A stretch of 64,000 bases of DNA from Symbioplanes lichenis (lineage in GTDB: Bacteria > Actinomycetota > Actinomycetes > Mycobacteriales > Micromonosporaceae), in the NCBI RefSeq assembly GCF_030709675.1, contig NZ_JAUZQD010000007.1:310001-374000 (forward strand). Direction: 5' to 3'. The notes beneath the pieces were generated by a model that worked only from the letters and a program-made list of their open reading frames with translations, searched no databases and was not told the origin of the DNA. Made by a program: the position numbers and the translations under genes. Positions 27,010 to 34,038 of this stretch are shown here, piece after piece; within the stretch, counting starts at the first letter, position 1; each line of letters opens with the position of its first letter.

Positions 27010-29175
27010 GTGGCCGAGATGAACCGAGAACCAGTCAGCGACGCCGAGCGGGTAGCCGTCCGCGAGTGCGCCGAGGAAGTTCTGCGCCGGTTGGCCGGCG
27101 AGCACGCGGTGCTGCGCGAGGACCAGTGGCGGGCGATCGAGGCCCTGGTCGTCGACCGGCGCCGGGTGCTCTGCGTGCAGCGCACGGGATGGGGCAAGTC
27201 GGCGGTCTACTTCGTCGCCACAGCGCTCCTGCGCGACGGCATCACGGCGGAGGCGGACGAGCCACCGGCCGGGCCGACAGTCATCGTGTCACCTCTGCTC
27301 GCCCTCATGCGCAACCAGGTGGAGGCGGCGGCCCGGGCGGGCATCAGCGCCCGCACGATCAACTCGGCCAACCTCGACGAGTGGGACGAGATCACCGCCG
27401 AGATCCAGGCCGGCACGGTCGATGTGTTGCTGATCAGTCCCGAGCGGCTCAACAATCCGGACTTCCGCGACAACGTGCTGCCCGGGCTGGCGGCGAGCAC
27501 CGGCCTGCTCGTGGTGGACGAGGCGCACTGTGTCTCGGACTGGGGACACGACTTCCGCCCCGACTACCGGCGGTTGCGCACGTTCCTCGAGGGGCTGCCG
27601 GGGCGTACCCCGGTGCTTGCCACCACCGCGACCGCCAACGCGCGGGTGACCGCCGACGTCGCCGACCAGCTCGGTGACGCGCTGGTCCTGCGCGGGTCGC
27701 TCGAGCGTGACTCCCTGCGCCTCGCGGCGCTCGACCTGCCCGACCCGGTGCACCGGCTGGCCTGGCTCGCCGATCACCTCGACCGGCTTCCGGGCTCCGG
27801 CATCATCTACACGCTGACCGTGGCGGCCGCCACGGAGACGGCCGAGTTCCTGCGCTCGCGCGGCTTCGCGGTGGCTTCCTACACGGGCCAGGTCGAGGAC
27901 GCCGACCGTCGCGCCGCGGAGCAGGACCTGCTCGACAACAAGATCAAGGCGCTGGTCGCCACGTCGGCGCTCGGCATGGGCTTCGACAAGCCCGACCTCG
28001 GCTTCGTGGTGCATCTCGGGGCACCGCCGTCGCCGATCGCCTACTACCAACAGGTCGGCCGCGCGGGCCGGGCTGTCGATCATGCCGAGGTGATCCTGCT
28101 CCCGGGCCGGGAGGACGCCGCGATCTGGCGCTACTTCGCCTCGCTCGCGTTCCCGCCGGAGGAGCAGGTGCGCACGGTGCTGAGCGCGCTGGCGCCCGAC
28201 CGTCCGATCTCGACGCAGGCGCTCGAGCCCATGGTCGATCTGCGTCGCGCCCGGCTGGAGCTGATGCTCAAGGTGCTCGACGTCGACGGCGCCGTCCGGC
28301 GTACCCGGGGCGGTTGGACGGCGACCGGGGAGCCGTGGACCTACGACGGTGCTCGCCTGCGCCGGGTCGCGGAGGCACGCACGGCCGAGCAGCAGACCAT
28401 GATCGACTATGCGGCCACGACCGAGTGCCGCATGGAGTTCCTGCGGCGCTGTCTCGACGACCCGGAGGCGCGTCCCTGCGGGCGCTGCGACCGCTGCGCC
28501 GACCCGCTGTACGGTCCCGAGGTGTCGGCGGAAGCGCTGGCGGCGGCCGGTGCCTTCCTGGGCCGGGCCGGGGTGGAGATCGCCCCGAAGAAGTTGTGGC
28601 CCAGCGGGTTGCCCGCCGTCGGTGTCTCGATCAAGGGCAAGATCCCGCCGGGTGAGCAGATCCTGCCGGGCCGGGCCGTGGGACGGCTGTCGGACCTCGG
28701 CTGGGGCGGTCGCCTGCGCGAGCTGGTGTCCCCGGAGGTTCCCGACACCTCCATCCCGGACGCGGTCGCGAGCGCCGTCGTCGAAGTGCTCAAGTCCTGG
28801 GCTCACGGGGACGACGCGTGGGAGCAACGGCCCGCCGCCGTGGTCGCGATGGGCTCTCACCGGCGCCCCGAGCTGGTCGGCAGCCTCGCCGCCCACATCG
28901 CCCGGGTGGGCCGCCTTCCGCTGATCGGCACAGTCGTCACCCGCCCGCGCCAGGACGACGGCCCGCGGGGCAACAGTGCGCAGCGGGTTCTCGCTCTGCA
29001 CGACTCGTTCACGGTGCCGCCCGACCTGGCGGAGGAGCTGGCGCGGCTGGACGGCCCTGTGCTGCTGGTGGACGACCTGGTCGACTCCGGCTGGACGATG
29101 ACGATCGCCGGCCGGGCCCTTCGCCAGGCCGGCGCGCCGGGGGTGCTCCCACTGGCCTTGGCCGTGGCCGGCTGA
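27010..29175 (+). CDS. recQ: RecQ-type DNA helicase fused to a phosphoribosyltransferase-like domain
   Basis: The 721-residue protein has the RecQ helicase core: motif I GWGKS (60-64), VSPLLALMRNQ, DEAHCVSDWGHDFRPDY (170-186), TTATAN, and the C-terminal helicase half with TSALGMGFDKPD and QQVGRAGRA. A RecQ-type zinc region is suggested by C-R-M-E-F-L-R-R-C ... C-G-R-C-D-R-C at about 475-498. The last 200 residues are unlike E. coli RecQ: they end in VLLVDDLVDSGWTMT (about 684-698), the PRPP-binding loop signature of type I phosphoribosyltransferases. An HRDC domain is not seen. GTG 27010 is the annotated start; ATG 27019 is possible. DnaA boxes lie upstream. Confidence 0.9.
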   Translation: MAEMNREPVSDAERVAVRECAEEVLRRLAGEHAVLREDQWRAIEALVVDRRRVLCVQRTGWGKSAVYFVATALLRDGITAEADEPPAGPTVIVSPLLALMRNQVEAAARAGISARTINSANLDEWDEITAEIQAGTVDVLLISPERLNNPDFRDNVLPGLAASTGLLVVDEAHCVSDWGHDFRPDYRRLRTFLEGLPGRTPVLATTATANARVTADVADQLGDALVLRGSLERDSLRLAALDLPDPVHRLAWLADHLDRLPGSGIIYTLTVAAATETAEFLRSRGFAVASYTGQVEDADRRAAEQDLLDNKIKALVATSALGMGFDKPDLGFVVHLGAPPSPIAYYQQVGRAGRAVDHAEVILLPGREDAAIWRYFASLAFPPEEQVRTVLSALAPDRPISTQALEPMVDLRRARLELMLKVLDVDGAVRRTRGGWTATGEPWTYDGARLRRVAEARTAEQQTMIDYAATTECRMEFLRRCLDDPEARPCGRCDRCADPLYGPEVSAEALAAAGAFLGRAGVEIAPKKLWPSGLPAVGVSIKGKIPPGEQILPGRAVGRLSDLGWGGRLRELVSPEVPDTSIPDAVASAVVEVLKSWAHGDDAWEQRPAAVVAMGSHRRPELVGSLAAHIARVGRLPLIGTVVTRPRQDDGPRGNSAQRVLALHDSFTVPPDLAEELARLDGPVLLVDDLVDSGWTMTIAGRALRQAGAPGVLPLALAVAG

Positions 29176-29188
29176 CGGACGACGACGT

Positions 29189-30304
29189 TCAGGGGCGGCC
29201 GAAACCATGAATGGGCTGAGTATCGATACTGGCGACACGGATGTTCTCGCCGAACTCCGGCGCGTGGATCATCTTGCCGCCTCCGATGTAGACGCCGACG
29301 TGACTGACCGGGCTGTAGAAGAAGACGAGATCGCCCGGACGCAGGTCGCGCCGGCTCAGGTGGGCCATCGTGGCGTACTGGCGGGCGGCGTTGTGAGGCA
29401 GCGAACGACCGGCCGTGCGCCAGGCCGCGAGGGTCAGCCCCGAGCAGTCGTAGGAGCCGGGGCCGTCCGCGCCCCAGATGTAGGGCTTGCCGAGCTGGGC
29501 GAAGGCGAAGGCGACGACGTCACCGGCGGGCCCGGCGACGTATTCGGGGACGGGAATGTCGCCCTGCCCGGGGTAACGCGAGCGGCCCGCGTAGGCGAGC
29601 ATGCGGAGCTGCTTGAGGGTGGTGACCTCGCCCTCGATCACGGCCTTGCGCAGGGCGAGCTGACTTTGCTGGCGCTGTTGCCGGGCGGCCAGTTCGGTGA
29701 GGGCGGTCCGGGTGCTGTTCACCGTGATGCGTGCGGCGCGCAGTTCCTCGGCGGCTTGGCGCTCCTCGGCGGCGAGGTGGTGCAGGACGAGGAGACCGTC
29801 GACGAACTGGTGCGGGTCGTCCGCGGTGAAGAGGGCGACCGTCGGCCCGGAGCGCGTGCGTTGATAGGTGCGCGAGAGCAGTGCGTCCATGACTGCTTGC
29901 CGCCGCCTCAGCTCCCGGGTCAGGGGGCCGAGGCGGGCGTTGAGCTGCTGGATGCGCAGCCGGGTCGTGCGGAAGTCGTCGCGAGAGTTGTTGTAGTGCT
30001 CGACGACCACCTCGAGCTGACGGGCCGCGGCGGTGATGCGCTTGTTGAGGTCCGAGGCGGTCGGGCGGTCCTTGCGGCGGTCGAGGACTGGGAGTGCGGC
30101 GGGCGCGGGCGCTGCGGCGGGCGCCAAGGCTGCGGTGGCGAGAGCTGTGTGGGCTGCGGCGCGCTCAGGGGCCAGGGCGGCGAGCGCGGGCGCCGGAGCG
30201 GCGGCTGTCTGGGTGGGGTGCGCGGCGGCGGGCGCCGGCAGCATGGCGGCGGTCATGAGGGCGGTCGCGGCGACGTGGAGTGGGAGGGAGTGGGGCACGG
30301 TCAC
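29189..30304 (-). CDS. Secreted NlpC/P60 cell-wall hydrolase
   Basis: The product has a signal peptide, an Ala/Pro-rich linker, a coiled-coil region (about 90-245) and a C-terminal NlpC/P60 domain of about 115 residues. Catalytic Cys is in SYDCSGLTLAAW and His in SHVGVYIGGGKMIHAP. Such D,L-endopeptidases cut peptidoglycan stem peptides and resemble RipA/RipC of mycobacteria. The coiled coil probably serves for autoinhibition or FtsEX-type activation. I place the start at GTG 30304 (VTVPHSLPLHV) because the upstream codons would put a charged segment before the signal peptide; GTG 30298 is also possible. Confidence 0.85.
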   Translation of the reverse strand: MTVPHSLPLHVAATALMTAAMLPAPAAAHPTQTAAAPAPALAALAPERAAAHTALATAALAPAAAPAPAALPVLDRRKDRPTASDLNKRITAAARQLEVVVEHYNNSRDDFRTTRLRIQQLNARLGPLTRELRRRQAVMDALLSRTYQRTRSGPTVALFTADDPHQFVDGLLVLHHLAAEERQAAEELRAARITVNSTRTALTELAARQQRQQSQLALRKAVIEGEVTTLKQLRMLAYAGRSRYPGQGDIPVPEYVAGPAGDVVAFAFAQLGKPYIWGADGPGSYDCSGLTLAAWRTAGRSLPHNAARQYATMAHLSRRDLRPGDLVFFYSPVSHVGVYIGGGKMIHAPEFGENIRVASIDTQPIHGFGRP

Positions 30305-30363
30305 ATAACGAAACAAATCGGACTTAAGCGACGCAGAGCGGTGAGGCGGCGGGGCGAGTGGCG

Positions 30364-30380
30364 ATACGGGTGGGGGGTAT
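30364..30380 (+). promoter_or_regulatory. Putative CsoR operator
   Basis: ATAC-GGGTGGGGG-GTAT spans 30364-30380. Inverted ATAC/GTAT ends around a G-tract are the form of known CsoR-family operators. It ends 9 bases before the csoR start, so it would block transcription or the start region itself. Autoregulation is inferred. Confidence 0.55.
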
Positions 30381-30389
30381 GCTCGGGGC

Positions 30390-30692
30390 ATGAGCAGCGA
30401 GCACGAGCACCATGGTCCGCACGGCTACTCGGGGGACAAGGCTGCCTTGCTCGGCCGGTTGCGGCGGATCGAGGGGCAGATCCGGGGGCTGCAGCGGATG
30501 GTCGACGAGGACACGTACTGCATCGATGTTCTCACTCAGATTTCGGCCGCCAAGAGTGCGCTGCAGGCGGTTGCTGTCGGGCTGCTGGAGGACCATCTCG
30601 CGCACTGCGTGGTGGATGCCGCGCGGGCCGGGGACCCGAGCGCCAAGGTCAAAGAGGCGTCGGACGCGATCGCCCGGTTGATCCGTTCCTGA
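30390..30692 (+). CDS. csoR: CsoR-type copper-sensing repressor
   Basis: The 100-residue all-helical protein begins with a His-rich head (SSEHEHHGPHG) and continues with LLGRLRRIEGQIRGLQRMV, the typical CsoR/RcnR/FrmR DNA-binding helix. The copper ligands are Cys44, His69 and Cys73, with the same spacing (25 and 4) as in M. tuberculosis CsoR. Cu(I) binding releases the repressor from DNA. The operator-like sequence lies just upstream and a copper chaperone gene follows 107 bp downstream, so this is a copper-resistance locus. Confidence 0.93.
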   Translation: MSSEHEHHGPHGYSGDKAALLGRLRRIEGQIRGLQRMVDEDTYCIDVLTQISAAKSALQAVAVGLLEDHLAHCVVDAARAGDPSAKVKEASDAIARLIRS

Positions 30693-30799
30693 CGGGTCCG
30701 GTGCTGATCCGCGCCGCTCGATATCGACGGATGTCCGACGTGCCGTCACGGACGCCGCTGCGAAACAATGGGAAAGTCCGAGGGAAGGAAGCGCCAGCC

Positions 30800-31012
30800 A
30801 TGGCCGTCACCAGCACCTACACCGTCACCGGCATGACCTGCGCGCACTGCGTCCAGGCCGTCACCAGCGAGCTCTCCGGGCTGCCGGGCGTCGCGGACGT
30901 CCAGGTCGACCTCGGCAGCGGCGCCGTCACGGTGACCAGCGCCGAGCCGCTGCCCGCCGAGGAGGTCCGAGCCGCGGTGGACGAGGCCGGGTACGAGCTC
31001 GCCGATGCGTGA
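30800..31012 (+). CDS. copZ: Copper chaperone of the CopZ/HMA type
   Basis: The 70-residue protein has a single heavy-metal-associated fold with Cys14 and Cys17 in MTCAHC, and the final VDEAGYEL helix of the family. It would carry Cu(I) in the cytoplasm. GGAAGG lies 6-8 bases before ATG 30800. It overlaps the next gene by 8 bases, so chaperone and membrane protein are co-translated. No P-type ATPase gene follows, which is unusual for copZ loci. Confidence 0.92.
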   Translation: MAVTSTYTVTGMTCAHCVQAVTSELSGLPGVADVQVDLGSGAVTVTSAEPLPAEEVRAAVDEAGYELADA

Positions 31013-32390
31013 CCGGTCCGCGCACACCGAGCCCGCCGACGCCGAGCAGGCCAGCCCCGAGAACATCGAGTCTGCGAACACCGTGCCCGCGAACGCCGAA
31101 CAGGCCAGCCCCGAGAACATCGAGTCCGCGAACACCGTGCCCGCGAACGCCGAGCAGGCCAGCTCCGCGCCCACCGAACCCGCGAACGCCGAGCAGGTCA
31201 GTCTCGCGAGCGCCGAGCCTGCCAGCGCCGAGCAGGTCAGCGCCGTGCCGGCCGTAGCCTCGACCGCCGACAGCGAATCCGCTGCGGTCGCTGAGTCGGC
31301 GGGCGCCCGGTCCGCTGCTTCGACAGTCGAACCGGCCGGGCCTGCCGGGGTCAAGCCTGGCGGGGGTGGGCCGGGCGATGGTGAGCCGGTGGAGATCGGG
31401 CTGAGTGGCGGTGGGGCGCCGGGCGAGGTGCGGGAGCGGAGTGCTGCTTTCCGGCTGGCGATGTTCGGGGCGTTGATCGTGGTGGTGCTGTTCGCCGGGT
31501 ACGGGATCGGACGGCTCAACAACTCGGTGGAGAACGCCGCCACGCCGGCTGTCACCGGACCGGCCGGTCATGACATGGCGGGGATGGCATCGGCGGCCCC
31601 GCATGACGACACCGGGGCGGCGCCGCATGTGCACAACACGGATGGGACGGTCACTCAGGTCGCCGGCTCGACGTCTACGGCGGCGCAGTCGGTGGGCGGG
31701 CTTGCCGTCACGGCGAGTGGGCTCACTCTTGAGCCGGCGAGCACCTCGTTCGTGGCCGGCCGGAGTCAAGCTTTTTCATTCAAGGTTGCCGCTGCGGGTG
31801 GGGCGCCGGTGACGACGTACTCGATCGTGCATGACAAGCCGTTGCACCTGGTGGTCGTACGCCGGGATCTCAGTGGTTTTCAGCACTTGCACCCGACGAT
31901 GGCGCCGGACGGAACGTGGTCCATCGACCTGACGCTCGCGGCGCCGGGTAGTTACCGGGCGATCGCCGACTTCACGGCTGTCGTGGGTGGGCAGCAGACG
32001 CCGGCCACGCTCGGTGTCGACCTGACGGCGGCCGGAAACTACGCGCCGGTGGCACTGCCTGCGCCGGCTACCGAGGCGACTGGCGACGGGTTCACGGTGA
32101 GCTATGAGGGCACGGCCAGCACCGCGGCCACGCAGCCGATCATCATGACGGTACGTGACCAGAGTGGCGGGTCCGTCGCGCTGCAGCCTTACCTCGGGGC
32201 GTACGGCCATCTGGTCGTCCTCCGGGAGGGTGACGTCGGCTATGTGCATGTGCACCCGGAGCCCGCGCTGGTCGACGGGGCCGTCAAGTTCTGGCTGGCG
32301 GCGCCGGGGCCCGGCCGGTACCGGATGTTCTTCGACTATCAGGTTGCCGGGAAGGTGCACACCGCTGCCTTCACGACCATTGTGGAATAG
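31005..32390 (+). CDS. Membrane protein with duplicated HLHP metal-site domain, copper locus
   Basis: The 461-residue protein starts with a 140-residue acidic, Ala/Pro-rich cytoplasmic region made of NAEQASPENIESANTVPA-type repeats, then a single membrane helix (about 148-168). The outer part begins with a His/Met-rich stretch (GHDMAGMASAAPHDD ... HVHN) and contains two related beta domains with matching motifs: HLVVVRRDLSGFQHLHP and HLVVLREGDVGYVHVHP. Spaced His and Met residues suit extracellular copper binding. It is coupled to copZ by an 8-base overlap. A role as a periplasm-side copper binder or as a partner in copper export is inferred; no enzyme motif is seen. Confidence 0.72.
   Translation: MRDRSAHTEPADAEQASPENIESANTVPANAEQASPENIESANTVPANAEQASSAPTEPANAEQVSLASAEPASAEQVSAVPAVASTADSESAAVAESAGARSAASTVEPAGPAGVKPGGGGPGDGEPVEIGLSGGGAPGEVRERSAAFRLAMFGALIVVVLFAGYGIGRLNNSVENAATPAVTGPAGHDMAGMASAAPHDDTGAAPHVHNTDGTVTQVAGSTSTAAQSVGGLAVTASGLTLEPASTSFVAGRSQAFSFKVAAAGGAPVTTYSIVHDKPLHLVVVRRDLSGFQHLHPTMAPDGTWSIDLTLAAPGSYRAIADFTAVVGGQQTPATLGVDLTAAGNYAPVALPAPATEATGDGFTVSYEGTASTAATQPIIMTVRDQSGGSVALQPYLGAYGHLVVLREGDVGYVHVHPEPALVDGAVKFWLAAPGPGRYRMFFDYQVAGKVHTAAFTTIVE
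31038..31250. repeat. 54-bp and 39-bp in-frame tandem repeats
   Basis: Two almost identical 54-bp units (31038-31145) encode [DN]AEQASPENIESANTVPA. Three shorter 39-bp-class units follow (NAEQASSAPTEPA, NAEQVSLASAEPA, SAEQVSAVPA). All lie in the cytoplasmic head of the copper-locus membrane protein. Confidence 0.85.
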
Positions 32391-32532
32391 CGGCCTGAGC
32401 GTCGTGGGAGAGGCGTTGGTCGCCGTCGCGGCAAGACGGTGACCGCGGTGCGAGGAGGCGTTGGCCGCCCTTGTCGGACGGGTCGTTGATCGCCGTCGCC
32501 CCTTCGCCTCGTCGCCCAGTCGCCTTGTCTCA

Positions 32533-32713
32533 TCGCCCGTCGCCGTCGCCCGCCGTCGCCGTCGCCCGCCGTCGCCGTCGCCCGCCGTCGCCGTCGCCCG
32601 CCGTCGCCCGCCGTCGCCGTCGCCGTCGCCCGCCGTCGCCGTCGCCCGCCGTCGCCGTCGCCCGCCGTCGCCGTCGCCCGCCGTCGCCGTCGCCCGTCGC
32701 CCGTCGCCGTCGC
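32533..32713. repeat. Minisatellite of 16-bp units, CGTCGCCGTCGCCCGC
   Basis: About eleven units of CGTCGCCGTCGCCCGC fill the gap before the heme oxygenase gene. Some copies are 10 bp (one CGTCGC missing) or 22 bp (one extra), so the array is built from CGTCGC and CGTCGCCCGC blocks. ORFs crossing it on either strand only reflect the repeat. The surrounding 32391-32532 holds degenerate versions of the same motif and no gene. Confidence 0.9.
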
Positions 32714-32797
32714 TGGGGGAGGGGTTGAGTGCCGTCGGGGAGGAGGGGAGGGCCGTTCAGGGGCAAATTTGTGGATCTCCATTCGGGGTTGCGTTTG

Positions 32798-32816
32798 TTA
32801 GGCTCCCCTAACCAAG
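32798..32816 (+). promoter_or_regulatory. DtxR/IdeR-type iron box before heme oxygenase
   Basis: TTAGGCTCCCCTAACCAAG matches 13 of 19 positions of the actinobacterial iron box consensus (TTAGGTTAGGCTAACCTAA), with both half sites TTAGG and CTAACC intact. It lies 15 bases upstream of the heme oxygenase start. Iron-dependent repression is the expected effect. Confidence 0.75.
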
Positions 32817-32831
32817 CATGGAGGTGCTGCG

Positions 32832-33497
32832 ATGACCCTGGCCGACCCTCCCACTGAGCGGCTGTCCGTCCGGCTGCGGACCGGGACCCGTCCCGATCAC
32901 GACGCCGCGCAGGGCAGTGGCTTTCTCGACCGGCTCGCGGCGGGGACCTTGCCGCGCGAGGCGTACGCGGATCTGGCCACCCAGCACTGGTACATCTACG
33001 AAGCCCTGGAGCGGGCCGCCGGGGCGATGGCCACGGACCCGGTCGCCGGGCGGTTCGTGTTTCCGGAGTTGACGCGGCTGCCGGCGTTGAGTGCCGACCT
33101 GCTGCACCTGGGCGCCGGCGTCCCGGACACCGCGCGGCCCGTGGGGTTGCTGGCGGCGACTGCCGAGTACAGGGCGCGGCTGCAGGCGGTGGCCTTCGAC
33201 CAGCCCTGGGCGTACATCGCGCATCACTACACGCGGTACCTCGGCGACCTCTCCGGCGGTCAGTTCCTGGGTCCGGCCATCGCCCGGGCGTACGGGCTGG
33301 CGGGTGACGGGCATCGCTTCTTCGTCTTCGACGGGGTCAAACCGCCAGCCTTCCGCACCCGTTATCGCGAGCTGCTGGACGAGACCGGGTTCACGCCCGC
33401 CGAGGAAGACCTGTTCCTGGCCGAGGTCACAGAGGCCTACCGGCTGAACATCGCCGTGCTCGCCGAGCTCAAAGAGCGCTGGGCCCAGGAAGGCTGA
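32832..33497 (+). CDS. Heme oxygenase, biliverdin-producing
   Basis: The 221-residue enzyme is of the HmuO/HO-1 fold. The proximal heme ligand is His23 in RPDHDAAQGS, and the distal-helix Gly motif GDLSGGQ is at about 138-144. It opens heme to release iron, biliverdin and CO. GGAGG precedes ATG 32832. A DUF2470 gene follows after 2 bases, and an iron box lies upstream. The pair is likely an iron-starvation heme-utilisation operon. The reductase partner is not in the window. Confidence 0.95.
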   Translation: MTLADPPTERLSVRLRTGTRPDHDAAQGSGFLDRLAAGTLPREAYADLATQHWYIYEALERAAGAMATDPVAGRFVFPELTRLPALSADLLHLGAGVPDTARPVGLLAATAEYRARLQAVAFDQPWAYIAHHYTRYLGDLSGGQFLGPAIARAYGLAGDGHRFFVFDGVKPPAFRTRYRELLDETGFTPAEEDLFLAEVTEAYRLNIAVLAELKERWAQEG

Positions 33498-33499
33498 CC

Positions 33500-33793
33500 A
33501 TGACTTTTCCGCCTGACGTCGTCGACCAGGTCGCACGGCACATGAACGACGACCACGCCGAGGACAACGTGCTGATCGTGCGCGGGCTCGGCGGGGTCGG
33601 GGCCGCCAGCGCCGCCCGGATGTCCGGGATGGACGCCGACGGGATGGACTTCGAGGCGACGGTGAACGGAATCGCCGTGCCTGTGCGCATTCCCTTCTCC
33701 GAGCGGGTCACCGAGCGGCGGCAGATCCGGATGGAGGCCGTGCGGATGTACCAGGAAGCCTGCGCCGCCCTGGGCATCGAGCCCAGCCACTGA
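33500..33793 (+). CDS. DUF2470 heme-iron-utilisation-associated protein
   Basis: The 97-residue protein has the DUF2470 hallmark HMNDDHAEDNVLIVR followed by GMDADGMDFEA and an FSERVTERRQIRMEAVRMYQEA helix. The domain is found at the C-terminus of HugZ/pyridoxamine oxidase-like heme degraders or, as here, alone beside a heme oxygenase. It may bind heme or biliverdin. The stop codon lies in the first unit of a tandem repeat array. Confidence 0.88.
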   Translation: MTFPPDVVDQVARHMNDDHAEDNVLIVRGLGGVGAASAARMSGMDADGMDFEATVNGIAVPVRIPFSERVTERRQIRMEAVRMYQEACAALGIEPSH

Positions 33794-33965
33794 GGGCCGC
33801 GCGCACTGAGGGCCGCGCGCACTGAGGGCCGCGCGCACTGAGAGCCGCGCGCACTGAGAGCCGCGCGCACTGAGGGCCGCGCGCACTGAGGGCCGCGCGC
33901 ACTGAGGGCCGCGCGCACTGAGGGCCGCGCGCCGAGAGCCGCGCACTGAGAGCCGCGCACTGAGA
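33789..33965. repeat. Minisatellite of 16-bp units, ACTGAGGGCCGCGCGC
   Basis: About eleven head-to-tail units of ACTGAGGGCCGCGCGC, with G/A variants (GAGGG or GAGAG), begin in the last codon of the DUF2470 gene. The last two copies are 14 bp. There are no spacers, so it is not a CRISPR array. The period equals that of the array before the heme oxygenase, but the sequence differs. Confidence 0.92.
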
Positions 33966-33992
33966 ACCCCGCCGAAAAGGCAGGAGCATGCG

Positions 33993-34026
33993 AAAGGGCG
34001 CCCCGCCGACCGGCGGAGCGCCCTTG
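33993..34026. terminator. Bidirectional terminator hairpin
   Basis: AAGGGCGC...CGCCG, loop ACC, CGGCG...GCGCCCTT forms a strong hairpin with T-runs of three on the minus strand and CTTGTC on the plus strand. It lies between the convergent DUF2470 and DEAD-box genes, suiting termination from both sides. Confidence 0.7.
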
Positions 34027-34038
34027 TCACGTCGAGGA

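Noticed and set aside
32339..32811. Several open frames of 80-150 codons on both strands across the 16-bp repeat array
   Set aside because: They consist only of the repeat translated in rotating frames (RRRRPPSPSPAVAV types) and lack start signals.
33789..33965. Possible CRISPR array
   Set aside because: Units are contiguous without spacers, 16 bp long, and no cas gene is in the window.
33437..34030. Open frames encoding ALSARGPQCARPSVRA repeats on the minus strand
   Set aside because: They come from translation of the 16-bp minisatellite after the DUF2470 gene; nothing supports expression.
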